A DNA stretch of 64,000 bases from Psychrobacter glacincola. GTDB lineage: Bacteria; Pseudomonadota; Gammaproteobacteria; Pseudomonadales; Moraxellaceae. A program made the translations under genes and the position numbers. Of this stretch, positions 52,879 to 62,665 are shown piece by piece. The notes under the pieces are model-generated. The model saw nothing but the letters and a program-made list of their open reading frames with translations, was not told where the DNA came from and searched no databases. Where the stretch lies: NCBI RefSeq assembly GCF_904846215.1, contig NZ_CAJGZK010000009.1, forward strand, positions 53,525 to 117,524, read 5' to 3'. Numbering within the stretch: position 1 is the stretch's first letter; every line of letters starts with the position of its first letter.

Positions 52879-54576
52879 TTATAATTGTGGATTGTCTATC
52901 ATATGTTTTTCGCGGAGCTTTTGACGTAATACTTTGCCAACGTTACTTTTTGGTAGCTCAGTAATAAACTCGATATGACGCGGACATTTATAACCAGTCA
53001 TGTTATCTAAAGCAAATTCTTTAATAGAGTCTTTGGTGACATTATTATCGGCAGGGATGACGTAGATCTTGACCGCTTCGCCTTGATTTTCATCAGGAAT
53101 GCCAATCACAGCACAATCAATAATGCCTTCGCAATCGAGCATGACCGACTCAATCTCGTTTGGAAAAACGTTAAACCCAGACACCAAAATCATGTCCTTT
53201 TTACGATCTAGTAGTCTAAAATAGCCTTTCTCATCCATGCTGACGATATCGCCAGTGCGGAAGTAGCCGTCTTTAGTAAAGTCATCACTACTGTCTCTAT
53301 TTAGGTAACCTGAGGTGACGTTAGGTCCTTTAACACACATCTCGCCCGCTTGATTGACACCGACAGGGTTGCCCTCATCATCGATAATAATGACATCAAC
53401 ACTAGGTACAGGTACGCCAATCGTACCATTAAACTTGCGATCAGTGATGACGTTGGCAGTACCTACAGCAACCCCTTCCGTCATTCCCCAACCTTCAATC
53501 ATGGCGCAGCCTGTCGTCTCAAGCCAACGTCTTGCCGTTTGCTCAGTTGCTGCCATGCCGCCTGCTTGTGAGATGCGTAGCGAGCTAAAATCCAAGTTTT
53601 TAAAGTTAGGATTGTCAAGTAAGCCTTTAAACAAGGTGTTGACGGCAGGGAAAATATGGAACGGCTGCTTTGATAACGTTTTAACAAAGCCGGGTATATC
53701 ACGCGGGTTAGGAATCAATATAAAGGTATAGCCTGCACGCATACCCAGTGAGCTTAGCATAAAGGCGAAAATATGATACAGCGGCAACGCCATCACCATA
53801 TTGATATATACCTCATTAATCTCTGAGGTAATAGGGCGAGTCCATGCTTCTGACTGCATCGCGCCTGCGACAATATTACGCTGAGATAAAATAGCGCCTT
53901 TAGACAGACCCGTTGTACCACCTGTATATTGTAAAAACGCCGTTTGACTCAAAGACAGTTTTGGCTTTTGGAACGGTAGGTTCCTGCCTTTTTTGAGCAC
54001 ATCAGGGAACTTAGTGACGTCGTATTTGGGATCATTCAAATTATACTTGGGTACCAAACGTTTGACCTGACGGATAATGGTATTGACCAAAATACCCTTT
54101 AGACCCATCATATCGCCCATTTTTGAGAGGACAATGTGTTTGATATTGGTCTCTTCAATCACCTGCTCAAGTGCTTGAGCAAAGTTATCGACGACAAAGA
54201 TAACCTGAGCGCCAGAATCATTTAATTGATGGCGTAGCTCGCGACCAGTATATAGAGGGTTTACAGGTGTGCAGATGTAGCCGGCGCGCAAAATACCAAG
54301 CATCGTTGGCAAATATTGCGGTACGTTTGGCATCATAAGAGCAACCACGCTACCTTGAGGTAGACCTTTTGCCTGTAACCATGCAGCAACCGCGACAGAG
54401 GTTCTATCGACATCATCGTACGTATGAGTGACGCCCATACAGATGGTCATAGGGTGCAGGCGGAAGCGATCGAAGCACTCCTCATATAGCTCCATGATAC
54501 TGCTATATTTATCTGGATCAATCGTCTTTGGCACACCAGTAGGATAATTTGCAAGCCAAGGTTTATTTGGCGTCAT
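52879..54576 (-). CDS. fadD: Long-chain fatty acid-CoA ligase (second of a tandem pair)
   Basis: 565 residues, same family and motifs as the downstream copy: YTGGTTGLSKGAILSQ, GWGMTEGVAVG, YFRTGDIVSMDEKGYFRLLD, SNVGKVLRQ. Differences from the paralogue lie mainly in the first 20 residues, around 195-215 (KPKLSLSQTAFLQ) and in the C-terminal subdomain, suggesting different chain-length preference. DNA differs mostly at third codon positions, so the duplication is not recent. Tandem fadD1/fadD2 pairs also occur in Pseudomonas. It is upstream of the other copy on the same strand but separated by a terminator. Confidence 0.93.
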   Translation of the reverse strand: MTPNKPWLANYPTGVPKTIDPDKYSSIMELYEECFDRFRLHPMTICMGVTHTYDDVDRTSVAVAAWLQAKGLPQGSVVALMMPNVPQYLPTMLGILRAGYICTPVNPLYTGRELRHQLNDSGAQVIFVVDNFAQALEQVIEETNIKHIVLSKMGDMMGLKGILVNTIIRQVKRLVPKYNLNDPKYDVTKFPDVLKKGRNLPFQKPKLSLSQTAFLQYTGGTTGLSKGAILSQRNIVAGAMQSEAWTRPITSEINEVYINMVMALPLYHIFAFMLSSLGMRAGYTFILIPNPRDIPGFVKTLSKQPFHIFPAVNTLFKGLLDNPNFKNLDFSSLRISQAGGMAATEQTARRWLETTGCAMIEGWGMTEGVAVGTANVITDRKFNGTIGVPVPSVDVIIIDDEGNPVGVNQAGEMCVKGPNVTSGYLNRDSSDDFTKDGYFRTGDIVSMDEKGYFRLLDRKKDMILVSGFNVFPNEIESVMLDCEGIIDCAVIGIPDENQGEAVKIYVIPADNNVTKDSIKEFALDNMTGYKCPRHIEFITELPKSNVGKVLRQKLREKHMIDNPQL

Positions 54577-55021
54577 AGTCAGCGTCCTTGAAATATGATA
54601 GAGGTTAAATGTTACTTGCTAAGCAGCCAGATCCGTGTCAATAAAACAACAGCGCTGACGTAAAAATTGTCACTGAGTTTGATAATATCCTTATCTATTG
54701 ACGGGCTACTTGTTTTATTGGGTTATTCGGCATCAACGAACGACAATAAGGTGAATGTTCAATTAAGAATCCATTTACTCTTAAAAAATTAACTGAATTC
54801 AGTTTTTTACCAATTATCTACCACAAAAAAACAATATATAAAATAAATAATGATACATTTAAGCAATACGTTAGCATGAATCTAGGCTAAAACACCATGA
54901 GCATGAGCGTACTGCTCAGTACAACTAATATCCTTATATGTGAATATTCAACCTATAAAAAAGATAGGATTACGGACAATGGTCATGGAAAACACAAGTG
55001 GTTATAGAAAGACTTAAGACG
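54577..55021. other. Gene-free spacer upstream of the second acyl-CoA ligase gene
   Basis: 445 AT-rich bases between the thioesterase stop and the ligase start on the same strand. No reading frame, hairpin terminator or repeat of note was seen. The ligase promoter must be here; I could not pick a fatty acid-responsive operator with confidence. Confidence 0.4.
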
Positions 55022-55582
55022 TTACTTATTGTGTTCTCCAATCGCTTGTTCAATGGCATCACGTAATTTTTGTGGCACCCGGATAGGGCGCATAGGGGCT
55101 GTTTTATTCGACTCATTATTGTCTATAGAATTTGAGGTGATTTGATTTTGTACGCAAGCAACAACGATTTTGGTACTGCTTAGTAAGCCCGCTGTGGCAT
55201 CGCCAACCGCTTTATTTTGAGATTGCTGACGATAAATGCTTTGATAAAATACAATGCTGGCAGATTTTATCTCAACGTTATCAATACGTACATTAATGAC
55301 ATCATCTAATAAAATAGCGCGTTTATATTGTAAGTCCGCCTGAGTAACGACGAAATGTTGAATCTGACCGTCATCAGCCTGCAAAAAATACCCATTTAAG
55401 CCCAACTGGGTAAACCAATCACGGCGGCAGTTTTCAAAGAATACTAAGTGATTGGCATGATAGACTATACCACCAGCATCGGTGTGATTGATATAGACAT
55501 GATAGTTGGTAGTAAATAAAGGTGTTGCTGTTCGTTCAGGGTTGGTTACGGTGGTTGGGTTCTTATTAGTCGCTTTTGTCAT
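55022..55582 (-). CDS. Acyl-CoA thioesterase, YbgC-like hot-dog fold
   Basis: About 186 residues. The 4HBT signature YINHTDAGGIVYHANHLVFFE (split around the catalytic Asp of HTDAGGIVYH) and CRRDWFTQLGL are typical of YbgC-type thioesterases, which hydrolyse short or medium acyl-CoA. Also VVTQADLQYKRAILLDDVINV. It has an N-terminal extension of about 25 residues and a polar insertion near 150-165. YbgC is usually with tolQRAB; here it stands with acyl-CoA ligases instead, so a role in fatty acyl-CoA turnover is more likely. Confidence 0.85.
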   Translation of the reverse strand: MTKATNKNPTTVTNPERTATPLFTTNYHVYINHTDAGGIVYHANHLVFFENCRRDWFTQLGLNGYFLQADDGQIQHFVVTQADLQYKRAILLDDVINVRIDNVEIKSASIVFYQSIYRQQSQNKAVGDATAGLLSSTKIVVACVQNQITSNSIDNNESNKTAPMRPIRVPQKLRDAIEQAIGEHNK

Positions 55583-55945
55583 AATAATGCTCAATATATT
55601 TTTAATAGTATGTCGTCATGAATTCACTAAACGCCACTGCTCGATAAACATCGTTCAATAAAAACAATAATAAATCGTAGCGAAGTCAATAAGCGTGGAT
55701 TGCTAGCATGGTTTGATAACATGATACGGCAAATAGCCACATAAATAGGCTAAATAACCACTCTAACTCAAGATATAAAAGGGCGCAACAGCTAGCGCGG
55801 TCTATGTCTGTTATCATAACCCTATTTGTTTTATTTTAAATTGGCGATATCTACTGATTATAATCACATTTTATAGCCGCTTTTATTTATCAAAGCACTG
55901 ATTCATAGCAGCAGTGTGCTTTCATTTATTAGACTAGGATAATTT
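55583..55945. other. Spacer between divergent thioesterase and xthA genes
   Basis: About 360 bp with promoters for both genes. A TATAAT at 55859-55864 in a TGATTATAATCA context, about 80 bp before xthA, is a possible -10 box, but no good -35 partner is seen. No gene. Confidence 0.35.
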
Positions 55946-56770
55946 ATGACCCGTTTTGTTTGTTTTAATATCAATGGTATCCGCGCCCGTCAACATCAGT
56001 TAGAGGCGGTACGAGATATCATTGATCCTGATGTTATGGGTCTGCAAGAAACCAAGGTGCATGATGAGCAGTTTCCTCTTGAAAATGTAGAAAGCTTGGG
56101 CTATCACGTCGAGTATTTTGGACAAAAGGCACATTACGGTGTGGCATTATTATCGAAAGTTGCGCCTATTTTTGTGCAAAAAGGTTTCCCTGGCGAAGAT
56201 GAAGAGGCGCAAAAACGTTTTATTCATGCACGTTATGAGTTCGATGGGCGAGAGATTGATGTGCTCAATGGGTATTTTCCACAAGGCGAGAGCCAAGATC
56301 ATCCGACCAAATTCCCGATGAAACGCGCTTATTATGCTGATCTAATGGCGTATATTGATATACTAAAAGCAGAAGGTCGCTCGCTGGTAATTATGGGTGA
56401 TATGAATATTGCTCCAAAAGACATCGACATTGGGATTGGTGAGGTTAATGCTAAGCGCTGGTTGAAAAATCGAAAAACCTCATTTTTGCCAGAGGAGCGT
56501 GAGTGGTATAGCGATCTTATGTCACGTGAGTTGACCGATACCTATCGTTTACATTATCCAGAAAGCACCGAATTATACAGCTGGTTTGATTATCGCAGTC
56601 GCGGTTTTGATGATGACCCTAAGCGCGGATTGCGTATCGATCATATTTTATGTACACCTGATCTTGTTGAATATTGTGTTGATGCGGGCATCAGCTATGA
56701 GCTGCGCGCTATGGAAAAACCGTCGGATCATGCACCTATTTGGACAGCGTTTGATTTAAATAAAGTATAA
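55946..56770 (+). CDS. xthA: Exodeoxyribonuclease III
   Basis: 274 residues of the exonuclease III/AP endonuclease family, which removes abasic and blocked 3' ends in base-excision repair. [17 protein letters not shown] at the start, [12 protein letters not shown] (metal-binding Glu), [24 protein letters not shown] and the catalytic histidine in [11 protein letters not shown] are all present. Length near E. coli XthA (268). ATG at 55946 follows TAGGATAA. argJ follows after 72 bp in the same direction. Confidence 0.95.
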   Translation: MTRFVCFNINGIRARQHQLEAVRDIIDPDVMGLQETKVHDEQFPLENVESLGYHVEYFGQKAHYGVALLSKVAPIFVQKGFPGEDEEAQKRFIHARYEFDGREIDVLNGYFPQGESQDHPTKFPMKRAYYADLMAYIDILKAEGRSLVIMGDMNIAPKDIDIGIGEVNAKRWLKNRKTSFLPEEREWYSDLMSRELTDTYRLHYPESTELYSWFDYRSRGFDDDPKRGLRIDHILCTPDLVEYCVDAGISYELRAMEKPSDHAPIWTAFDLNKV

Positions 56771-56842
56771 TATTTCTGGCATCATGACCAAGATTTTACA
56801 ATCAATAAAAATAGTCAAATATGAATAACTAAGGAGTAAGTG

Positions 56843-58066
56843 ATGGCGGTTGGCAATGTTGCAGTACCTGAAACGATTTATCCTATTGAAGGCATCAAGT
56901 TAAGCGCTACCGCAGCAGGCGTACGTTATAAAGATCGCGATGATTTGGTGGTTATCGAAATTGCGGCTGATGCAGCTACTGCAGTAGTAACGACCAAAAA
57001 TGCATTTTGCGCCGCGCCTGTGCGCGTATTGCGTGAACATTTTGCTAAGGCTTCTCCGCGTTATTTGGTGACCAATACTGGTAATGCAAATGCTGGCACG
57101 GGCGCCGATGGTAAGCGCCGCGCGATAGATATTTGTGCCGCATTGGCAGCTAAAATTGGCGTTGATAGTGATTCTGTGTTGCCGTTTTCGACTGGGGTCA
57201 TCGGTGAGCCGCTAAACAGTGAGGCGATTATCGCTGGATTAGACACTGCATTAGCAAATCTTGCGCCTGATAATTGGTTGGCAGCAGCGAATGGTATTCG
57301 TACAACAGATACCATTCCAAAGCTCGCCAGCAAAAAGGTTGATGTTGCGGGTAGTTGTTATCATATTACTGGTATGTCAAAAGGCTCAGGCATGATACGC
57401 CCCAATATGGCAACCATGCTTGGCTATGTCGCAACCGATGCCAATATCGCTGCTGGCTTATTGCAAGAGATGCTAAGCGCCATCAATGAGCAATCTTTTA
57501 ACCGTATTACGGTCGATGGTGATACCTCGACCAATGATTGCTGCGTATTGATAGCGACAGGCGCTGCGAGCTCAGATGTCATTGATAGCCCTGAGCATCC
57601 GCATTATCAGCCAATGTTTGATGCGTTAGCTGAAGTCTTTATACGTCTGGCACAATTGATTGTACGTGATGGCGAAGGCGCTACTAAATTTATGACCGTC
57701 AAAGTCACGGGCGGCAAAACCACGCAAGAGTGTTGTGATGTGGCATATGCGGTTGCCCATTCACCGTTAGTCAAAACAGCATTTTTTGCCAGTGATGCCA
57801 ACTGGGGACGTATATTAGCAGCCGTCGGTTATGCAGGGGTTGAAAACCTTGATGCCGAGCAAGTCGATGTCTATTTGGACGAAGTTATGATTTGTCAAAA
57901 CGGTGGAGTTGCGCCAAGCTATACCGAAGAGGCGGGCAAGACGGTGATGAGTCGCCCTGAGATTACTATTCATATTGATCTTGCACGTGGTGATGCTAGT
58001 GACACGGTTTATACCTGTGATTTATCTTATGACTATGTGAAAATAAATGCCGATTACCGCAGCTAA
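56843..58066 (+). CDS. argJ: Ornithine acetyltransferase/N-acetylglutamate synthase
   Basis: About 407 residues. ArgJ recycles the acetyl group from N-acetylornithine to glutamate in arginine synthesis. The self-cleavage site lies in SKGSGMIRPNMATMLGYVAT, between the alanine and the nucleophile threonine (about residue 187). Also RITVDGDTSTNDC and the end YVKINADYRS, all typical. Whether it is mono- or bifunctional cannot be read. AAGGAG six bases before ATG 56843 sets the start (a GTG at 56840 is less likely). A terminator follows. Confidence 0.96.
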   Translation: MAVGNVAVPETIYPIEGIKLSATAAGVRYKDRDDLVVIEIAADAATAVVTTKNAFCAAPVRVLREHFAKASPRYLVTNTGNANAGTGADGKRRAIDICAALAAKIGVDSDSVLPFSTGVIGEPLNSEAIIAGLDTALANLAPDNWLAAANGIRTTDTIPKLASKKVDVAGSCYHITGMSKGSGMIRPNMATMLGYVATDANIAAGLLQEMLSAINEQSFNRITVDGDTSTNDCCVLIATGAASSDVIDSPEHPHYQPMFDALAEVFIRLAQLIVRDGEGATKFMTVKVTGGKTTQECCDVAYAVAHSPLVKTAFFASDANWGRILAAVGYAGVENLDAEQVDVYLDEVMICQNGGVAPSYTEEAGKTVMSRPEITIHIDLARGDASDTVYTCDLSYDYVKINADYRS

Positions 58067-58106
58067 GGCGTATTAGTAATCGCCAATAGCGAAATTTCTT
58101 TAGGGC

Positions 58107-58145
58107 AAACGTTCAGGATCATAATAGTTCTGAACGTTTTTTATT
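58107..58145 (+). terminator. Terminator after argJ
   Basis: AAACGTTCAG and CTGAACGTTT form a perfect 10-bp stem with a 13-base loop, followed by a T-run. About 40 bp after the argJ stop. The remaining gap to 58363 holds no gene. Confidence 0.85.
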
Positions 58146-58363
58146 TCTCTAACTTTTGTTTTTCTTAATTGTTCACCATTACTATTCATTAACAGCGGTT
58201 GCAAAAGCTGACGTTACGTTACAAAGCAGTCATAGAGGAGTCGTTACTTTGCGACCTATACTGATTTAGTAAATGATAACGAGTATAGAAAAATACATTT
58301 ATTTTAAAATACATGCAGTAAATTTTAAAACACAATAACTATGAATGCATTGAGGGTTTTATA

Positions 58364-58762
58364 ATGAAAAAATTAGCACTAGCAGCAGTGATGGCAACGT
58401 TTGTTTTATCAGGTTGTTCAACCATGGCGACAGACGATACACGTACCATGGTAGTTGAAGGAGAGCGCGCAGTTGTCAAAGTCATTAATATTCCAAGTTT
58501 TAACATAGAGATAGCACCGCTTAAAGCAGTCTGTGAGCTACAAGCTTCTAATGGTGCCATGGTTGAATCAGAGTGCTTGCAATATCGCCAAACGTATCAA
58601 AAAAACTACACGCCTTTAAATGGTAATATCCAAGGCTTTACCTATGAGCCAAATTATCGTTATGTCCTGAACGTTCGTCAAGAAGCAGTGATGGACGAAG
58701 TAACCAATGCCGTCAAGCCAGTTTGGATACTCAATGAAGTGGTATCAAAGAAAGCGGAATAA
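58364..58762 (+). CDS. Lipoprotein with DUF4377-like domain
   Basis: 132 residues. The N-terminus MKKLALAAVMATFVLSGCST is a lipoprotein signal with cysteine near 18. The rest resembles the DUF4377 domain, sometimes fused to HslJ-type proteins: IAPLKAVCELQASNGAMVE, then IQGFTYEPNYRYVLNVRQE. Probably anchored in the outer membrane, facing the periplasm; function unknown. It is a single-gene unit with a strong terminator. The signal peptide is much like that of the entericidin-like gene at 19192. Confidence 0.75.
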   Translation: MKKLALAAVMATFVLSGCSTMATDDTRTMVVEGERAVVKVINIPSFNIEIAPLKAVCELQASNGAMVESECLQYRQTYQKNYTPLNGNIQGFTYEPNYRYVLNVRQEAVMDEVTNAVKPVWILNEVVSKKAE

Positions 58763-58805
58763 ATGCTTATTGAGTAGCGATTGCATCTAAATTAATAATT
58801 AAATT

Positions 58806-58840
58806 AAAAAAAGACCTCTAATGATTAGAGGTCTTTTTTT
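58806..58840. terminator. Bidirectional terminator after the DUF4377-like gene
   Basis: AAAAAAAGACCTCTAAT and its exact reverse complement flank a single G, giving a 17-bp perfect arm with A7 and T7 ends. It works for the rightward lipoprotein gene and may also back up leftward sdaA. Confidence 0.93.
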
Positions 58841-58873
58841 TGTGAAGAGTTTTATAGATTTTATGCATTTATA

Positions 58874-59019
58874 TATAGTCAGTTCAAAATAAAAGCGATA
58901 CGATTGTAATAACGTGCTATTACTATAATTTTTCTTGCTTGCTGTTCACAGGAGTGACAGAGGCTGCAAAAAATTTATAGCCAATAGCACTGTATCGTTT
59001 TTAAAATGAATCGACTATA
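58874..59019. repeat. TAGTCA hairpin repeat, full copy (copy C), MITE-like
   Basis: 146 bp starting TATAGTCA and ending CGACTATA, again with TA at the outer edges. The core TTTTTCTTGCTTGCTGT and GACAGAGGCTGCAAAAAATT match copy B at 11889. The arms differ from copy B (GTGCTATT here, GGTACTG there), yet CGATAC, GTGCTATT and TATAA recur in reverse complement on the right side, so the stem is kept. It lies 11 bp after the end of sdaA, in the gap with the DUF4377-like gene. Confidence 0.78.
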
Positions 59020-59030
59020 TTGCCCAATCA

Positions 59031-60464
59031 TCAACATTGGCTGTATTTTACACTGACCCCATGAGTGGCGGTTGGTATGCGATTATCGGCATAAACTGCC
59101 AGTCCACCTCGCGAGGTTTCTTTGTATTTGTCCAACATATCAGCGCCAGTGACTTTCATGGTTTCAATCACTTTATCTAAAGAGACAAAATGCTGACCAT
59201 TACCACGACAGGCAAGTCGTGCCGCATTGACGGCTTTGACTGCGCCCATAGCATTGCGCTCGATACAAGGTACTTGCACTAAGCCGCCAACAGGATCGCA
59301 AGTTAAACCTAAGTTATGCTCGATGCCAATTTCAGCGGCGTTCAGGCACTTGGCAGGGTCAGCGCCTAGAATTTCCGCCAACGCCGATGCCGCCATGGCG
59401 CAAGCTGAACCCACTTCGCCTTGACAGCCTACTTCGGCACCCGAGATTGAGGCGTTTTGTTTGATTAAGCTACCGATAGCTGTGGCATTTAACAAAAATT
59501 TGCGCGCGCCATCAATGCTATAGTTTGATAAAAAATCGCGATAATAATGCATTACTGCAGGGATAATACCTGCCGCACCGTTGGTAGGGGCTGTGACGAC
59601 ATTGCCGCCATTGGCATTTTCTTCATTGACTGCCAATGCATATAAATCAATCCAATCCATCGCAACCAGCTTATCATTTTTTGCAATCGGCTGATCTTTT
59701 TCAGCGCACAGTTGCAGATATAACGTTTGAGCACGGCGTTTTACATCGAGACCGCCCGGTAAGATACCGCTATTTTGGCAGCCACGGGTCACACAATCTT
59801 GCATCGACTCCCAAATAGAGTCTAAATAGGCAAATATTTCGGCTTGCTCGCGGTAATGGCATTCATTTGCCAGTACCAGTTCGCTCACGCTTAATTGGTG
59901 CTCACGGCATTGCTCTAAAAGCTCTGCGGCGCTATCAAAAGGATAAGGAATCACATCGATAGTCGGTGTGGCATTGTCTTCATCAGGGTTGGTCGCATCT
60001 TCTTCATTGATAACAAAGCCGCCACCCACAGAGTAATAGGTCTGCTGATAATGGCTGCCATCTGACAAAGATACACGGATAGTCATGGCATTAGGATGAT
60101 AGGGCAGAACCGTTTCATCATACCAATGAATATCACGCTCTGTATCAAAGCTAATAACATGCTCGCCTGCGATGTTGAGCTGATTGTCTGAAAAGATTGA
60201 TGCCAGATATTGACTGGTCAAACGCGTGTCGATGCTGCTAGGAGCATGACCTAGTAAGCCAAGTAATATGGCGGTATCGGTTGCATGTCCTTTACCCGTT
60301 GCCGCAAGCGAGCCATATAATTCAATCTCTAAAGACTGGATGTTGCTCAGATTGGTCTGTTTTAGGAGTGACTGTACAAACAAATTAGCCGCTATCATGG
60401 GACCAACAGTATGAGAGCTTGATGGGCCAACGCCGATTTTAAATAAATCAAAGACACTAATCAT
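59031..60464 (-). CDS. sdaA: L-serine ammonia-lyase, iron-sulfur type
   Basis: 477 residues, single-chain type combining beta and alpha domains. Deaminates serine to pyruvate with a 4Fe-4S cluster. [20 protein letters not shown] at the start (substrate-binding SSSH), [28 protein letters not shown] and [16 protein letters not shown] hold the cluster cysteines. Length fits SdaA/SdaB (about 455). An acidic insertion with [13 protein letters not shown] near 154-166 is longer than usual. The hairpin repeat copy C lies directly after its stop. Confidence 0.95.
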   Translation of the reverse strand: MISVFDLFKIGVGPSSSHTVGPMIAANLFVQSLLKQTNLSNIQSLEIELYGSLAATGKGHATDTAILLGLLGHAPSSIDTRLTSQYLASIFSDNQLNIAGEHVISFDTERDIHWYDETVLPYHPNAMTIRVSLSDGSHYQQTYYSVGGGFVINEEDATNPDEDNATPTIDVIPYPFDSAAELLEQCREHQLSVSELVLANECHYREQAEIFAYLDSIWESMQDCVTRGCQNSGILPGGLDVKRRAQTLYLQLCAEKDQPIAKNDKLVAMDWIDLYALAVNEENANGGNVVTAPTNGAAGIIPAVMHYYRDFLSNYSIDGARKFLLNATAIGSLIKQNASISGAEVGCQGEVGSACAMAASALAEILGADPAKCLNAAEIGIEHNLGLTCDPVGGLVQVPCIERNAMGAVKAVNAARLACRGNGQHFVSLDKVIETMKVTGADMLDKYKETSRGGLAVYADNRIPTATHGVSVKYSQC

Positions 60465-61119
60465 AATAAATTACCAAAAAAAGTAAAGGAGAGTCAGAAA
60501 AACCGTATAGCAAAGACCACCGCGCCCATATAAATTATAATAGGCAACAATAGATAATAAGCATCGTTCATCGATGAATTTAGAGCATTGCCTATGGGAA
60601 CGTGGTCGTTCGAGTGACGGGTGAATAATAGCTGTTGTTTATTATTAAATTCCATTATGATGCTCGGCATCAATGATCATGTAACATCCTGTAAGCTAGC
60701 GATCGTTATAAAATATAAGTTATAAATATCAAAAAAATAAGTTTAGTAAACACTATATTAGTCAATACAACTAGAAAAATATAGGGATTCTATAAAATAA
60801 TTCCTATTATTGGCATATCTCCAAACAGCTGATTGGAAATAGTAGAATATTGTAGAAAAGCGTACTCATATAAGAGCTATGGTTGTTGTATATTGTGCTT
60901 GAGTAAAAAGCACGAGCTCCTCAAAATCTAACAGTTAGGTCTTGCATAATATGAAAGTTTATAGCTCGCATGCATTGGTTTGAGTTATTTTTTATTATAT
61001 TGAACGCTATCTATCTATTATAATGAGCGCTGTTTATAACATTGTATTGCAAACACCGTTAGTTATTATTTCTTGTTTATCCGAACTAGTATTAGTCTAA
61101 TCCCATAGGACAATCGCGC
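60465..61119. other. Long gene-free spacer between sdaA and the NCS2 permease gene
   Basis: 655 AT-rich bases with two divergent promoters expected. No frame with a protein-like composition is seen. One small hairpin, GTGCTT/AAGCAC at 60895-60913, and a TATAAT at about 61018 (no fitting -35 seen) are the only visible signals. I could not match a purine or pyrimidine riboswitch. A small RNA cannot be excluded. Confidence 0.4.
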
Positions 61120-62553
61120 ATGGTTACCCCTCCAGAGAATTCGCCTGAATCAATGCAGCATAGCCGAAAAGATCCATCAATGCCAAATGCACTAGAGGCA
61201 GCAGGTATTGATGCCGCAATGGGTTCGGCGACCATGAGTTTACCGCACAATCCAGACTTTGAAAACGGACGCTGGTTTCCGACATGGCGACCCTTTAAAG
61301 GGGATTTGGATCGTACGCCAGTCGGTATTAATGAGTACTTACCGCCATCAAAAAGCGTGCTACTCGGCGTGCAGCATACCTTTGCGATGTTTGGCTCAAC
61401 CGTACTTGCGCCTTTATTAATGGGTTTTGATCCAAACTTGGCTATTTTGATGTCCGGTATTTGTACGGTGATGTTTTTTATGATTACCGGCGGGCGTATG
61501 CCAAGCTATTTGGGCTCAAGCTTTGCTTTTATCGGTCCTGTCATTGCCGTAACGGCGTATGCTGGCGTAGGATTCAATGCAAATTTGAATGTTGCTTTGG
61601 GCGGTATCATGGCCTGCGGTATCATTTATGCGCTGGTTGGTTTGCTAGTGATGAAAACTGGCACAGGTTGGATTGAGCGCTTGATGCCACCGATTGTCAC
61701 TGGTGCTATTGTGATGATTATCGGTCTAAATTTAGCACCTGTGACCATTCAAGGGGTGTCAACCAATCAGTTTGATGCTTGGATGGCCGCATTAACTGTA
61801 CTCTTAATCAGTGGCGTCGCGGTATTTACGCGCGGTATGCTACGACGTTTATTATTGTTGGTTGGCTTAATACTGTCTTATGTTGCTTATTATGTTATGA
61901 CTAATATCATGGGTTATGGTGTTCCCATTGATTTTAGTGGCGTATCTACCGCTGCTTGGTTTGGTCTGCCAAGTGTTCATACACCAAAATTTGAGCTAAG
62001 TGCGATTATTTTAATTGCGCCTGTTGCTTTTATTTTGATTGCCGAAAACCTTGGTCATTTTAAAGCGGTAGAAGGGATGACTAAGGCGCGCGTGACCCCT
62101 TATATGGGGCGTGCGTTCTTTGCTGATGGGTTAGCAACGACATTTTCAGCAGGTTTTGGCGGTACAGGTGTCACCACTTATGCAGAAAATATCGGCGTGA
62201 TGGCTGTGACCAAAGTATATAGCACGACTATTTTTGTTATCGCAGGTATTGTGGCTATCATACTGGGATTGTCACCAAAATTTGGTGCGATTATTCAAAC
62301 CATTCCGCCAGCGTTATTAGGCGGTGCTTCTATCGTTGTCTTTGGTTTGATTGCCATCGCTGGTGCGAAAATTTGGATAGACAGTCATATCGATTTTAGT
62401 AAAAATAGCAATCTTATCATTGCAGCTGTTACCGTCATCATGGGTACCGGTAACTTTAGCTTACATTTAGGCGGCTTTGATTTGGGCGGTATTGGTACCG
62501 CTACCTTGACGGCAATTGTGCTTAACGCTTTGTTTAACCGTCAAAAAGATTAA
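61120..62553 (+). CDS. NCS2 nucleobase permease (UraA/RutG-like)
   Basis: 477 residues with about fourteen hydrophobic segments after a polar N-terminus of about 65 residues. SVLLGVQHTFAMFGSTVLAPLL is the NCS2 first helix, SSFAFIGPV follows, and the substrate-site motif LIAENLGHFKAVEGMT and GGTGVTTYAENIGVMAVTKVYS are typical of UraA/RutG rather than the xanthine (UapA/XanQ) branch. It probably imports uracil with protons. The extended N-terminus is longer than in E. coli UraA (429). AGGA eight bases before ATG 61120 fits. A terminator hairpin follows. Confidence 0.87.
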   Translation: MVTPPENSPESMQHSRKDPSMPNALEAAGIDAAMGSATMSLPHNPDFENGRWFPTWRPFKGDLDRTPVGINEYLPPSKSVLLGVQHTFAMFGSTVLAPLLMGFDPNLAILMSGICTVMFFMITGGRMPSYLGSSFAFIGPVIAVTAYAGVGFNANLNVALGGIMACGIIYALVGLLVMKTGTGWIERLMPPIVTGAIVMIIGLNLAPVTIQGVSTNQFDAWMAALTVLLISGVAVFTRGMLRRLLLLVGLILSYVAYYVMTNIMGYGVPIDFSGVSTAAWFGLPSVHTPKFELSAIILIAPVAFILIAENLGHFKAVEGMTKARVTPYMGRAFFADGLATTFSAGFGGTGVTTYAENIGVMAVTKVYSTTIFVIAGIVAIILGLSPKFGAIIQTIPPALLGGASIVVFGLIAIAGAKIWIDSHIDFSKNSNLIIAAVTVIMGTGNFSLHLGGFDLGGIGTATLTAIVLNALFNRQKD

Positions 62554-62629
62554 CCCTCAAAAACTGATTTCAGAGCTTGATTTTAGGAAATGAACTTAAT
62601 ACTTAAAAATCGTTAATGCTAATACAGCC

Positions 62630-62665
62630 GCGCTTATAAATTGATAGTTATTTATAAGCGCTTTT
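62630..62665 (+). terminator. Terminator after the permease gene
   Basis: GCGCTTATAAAT and ATTTATAAGCGC, 12-bp perfect stem with an 8-base loop, followed by TTTT. It touches the 3' end of the convergent DMT gene. Confidence 0.85.

Noticed and set aside
60465..61119. Purine or pyrimidine riboswitch before the NCS2 permease gene
   Set aside because: I could not find the conserved junction sequences of purine or other known riboswitches; only one small hairpin is visible.
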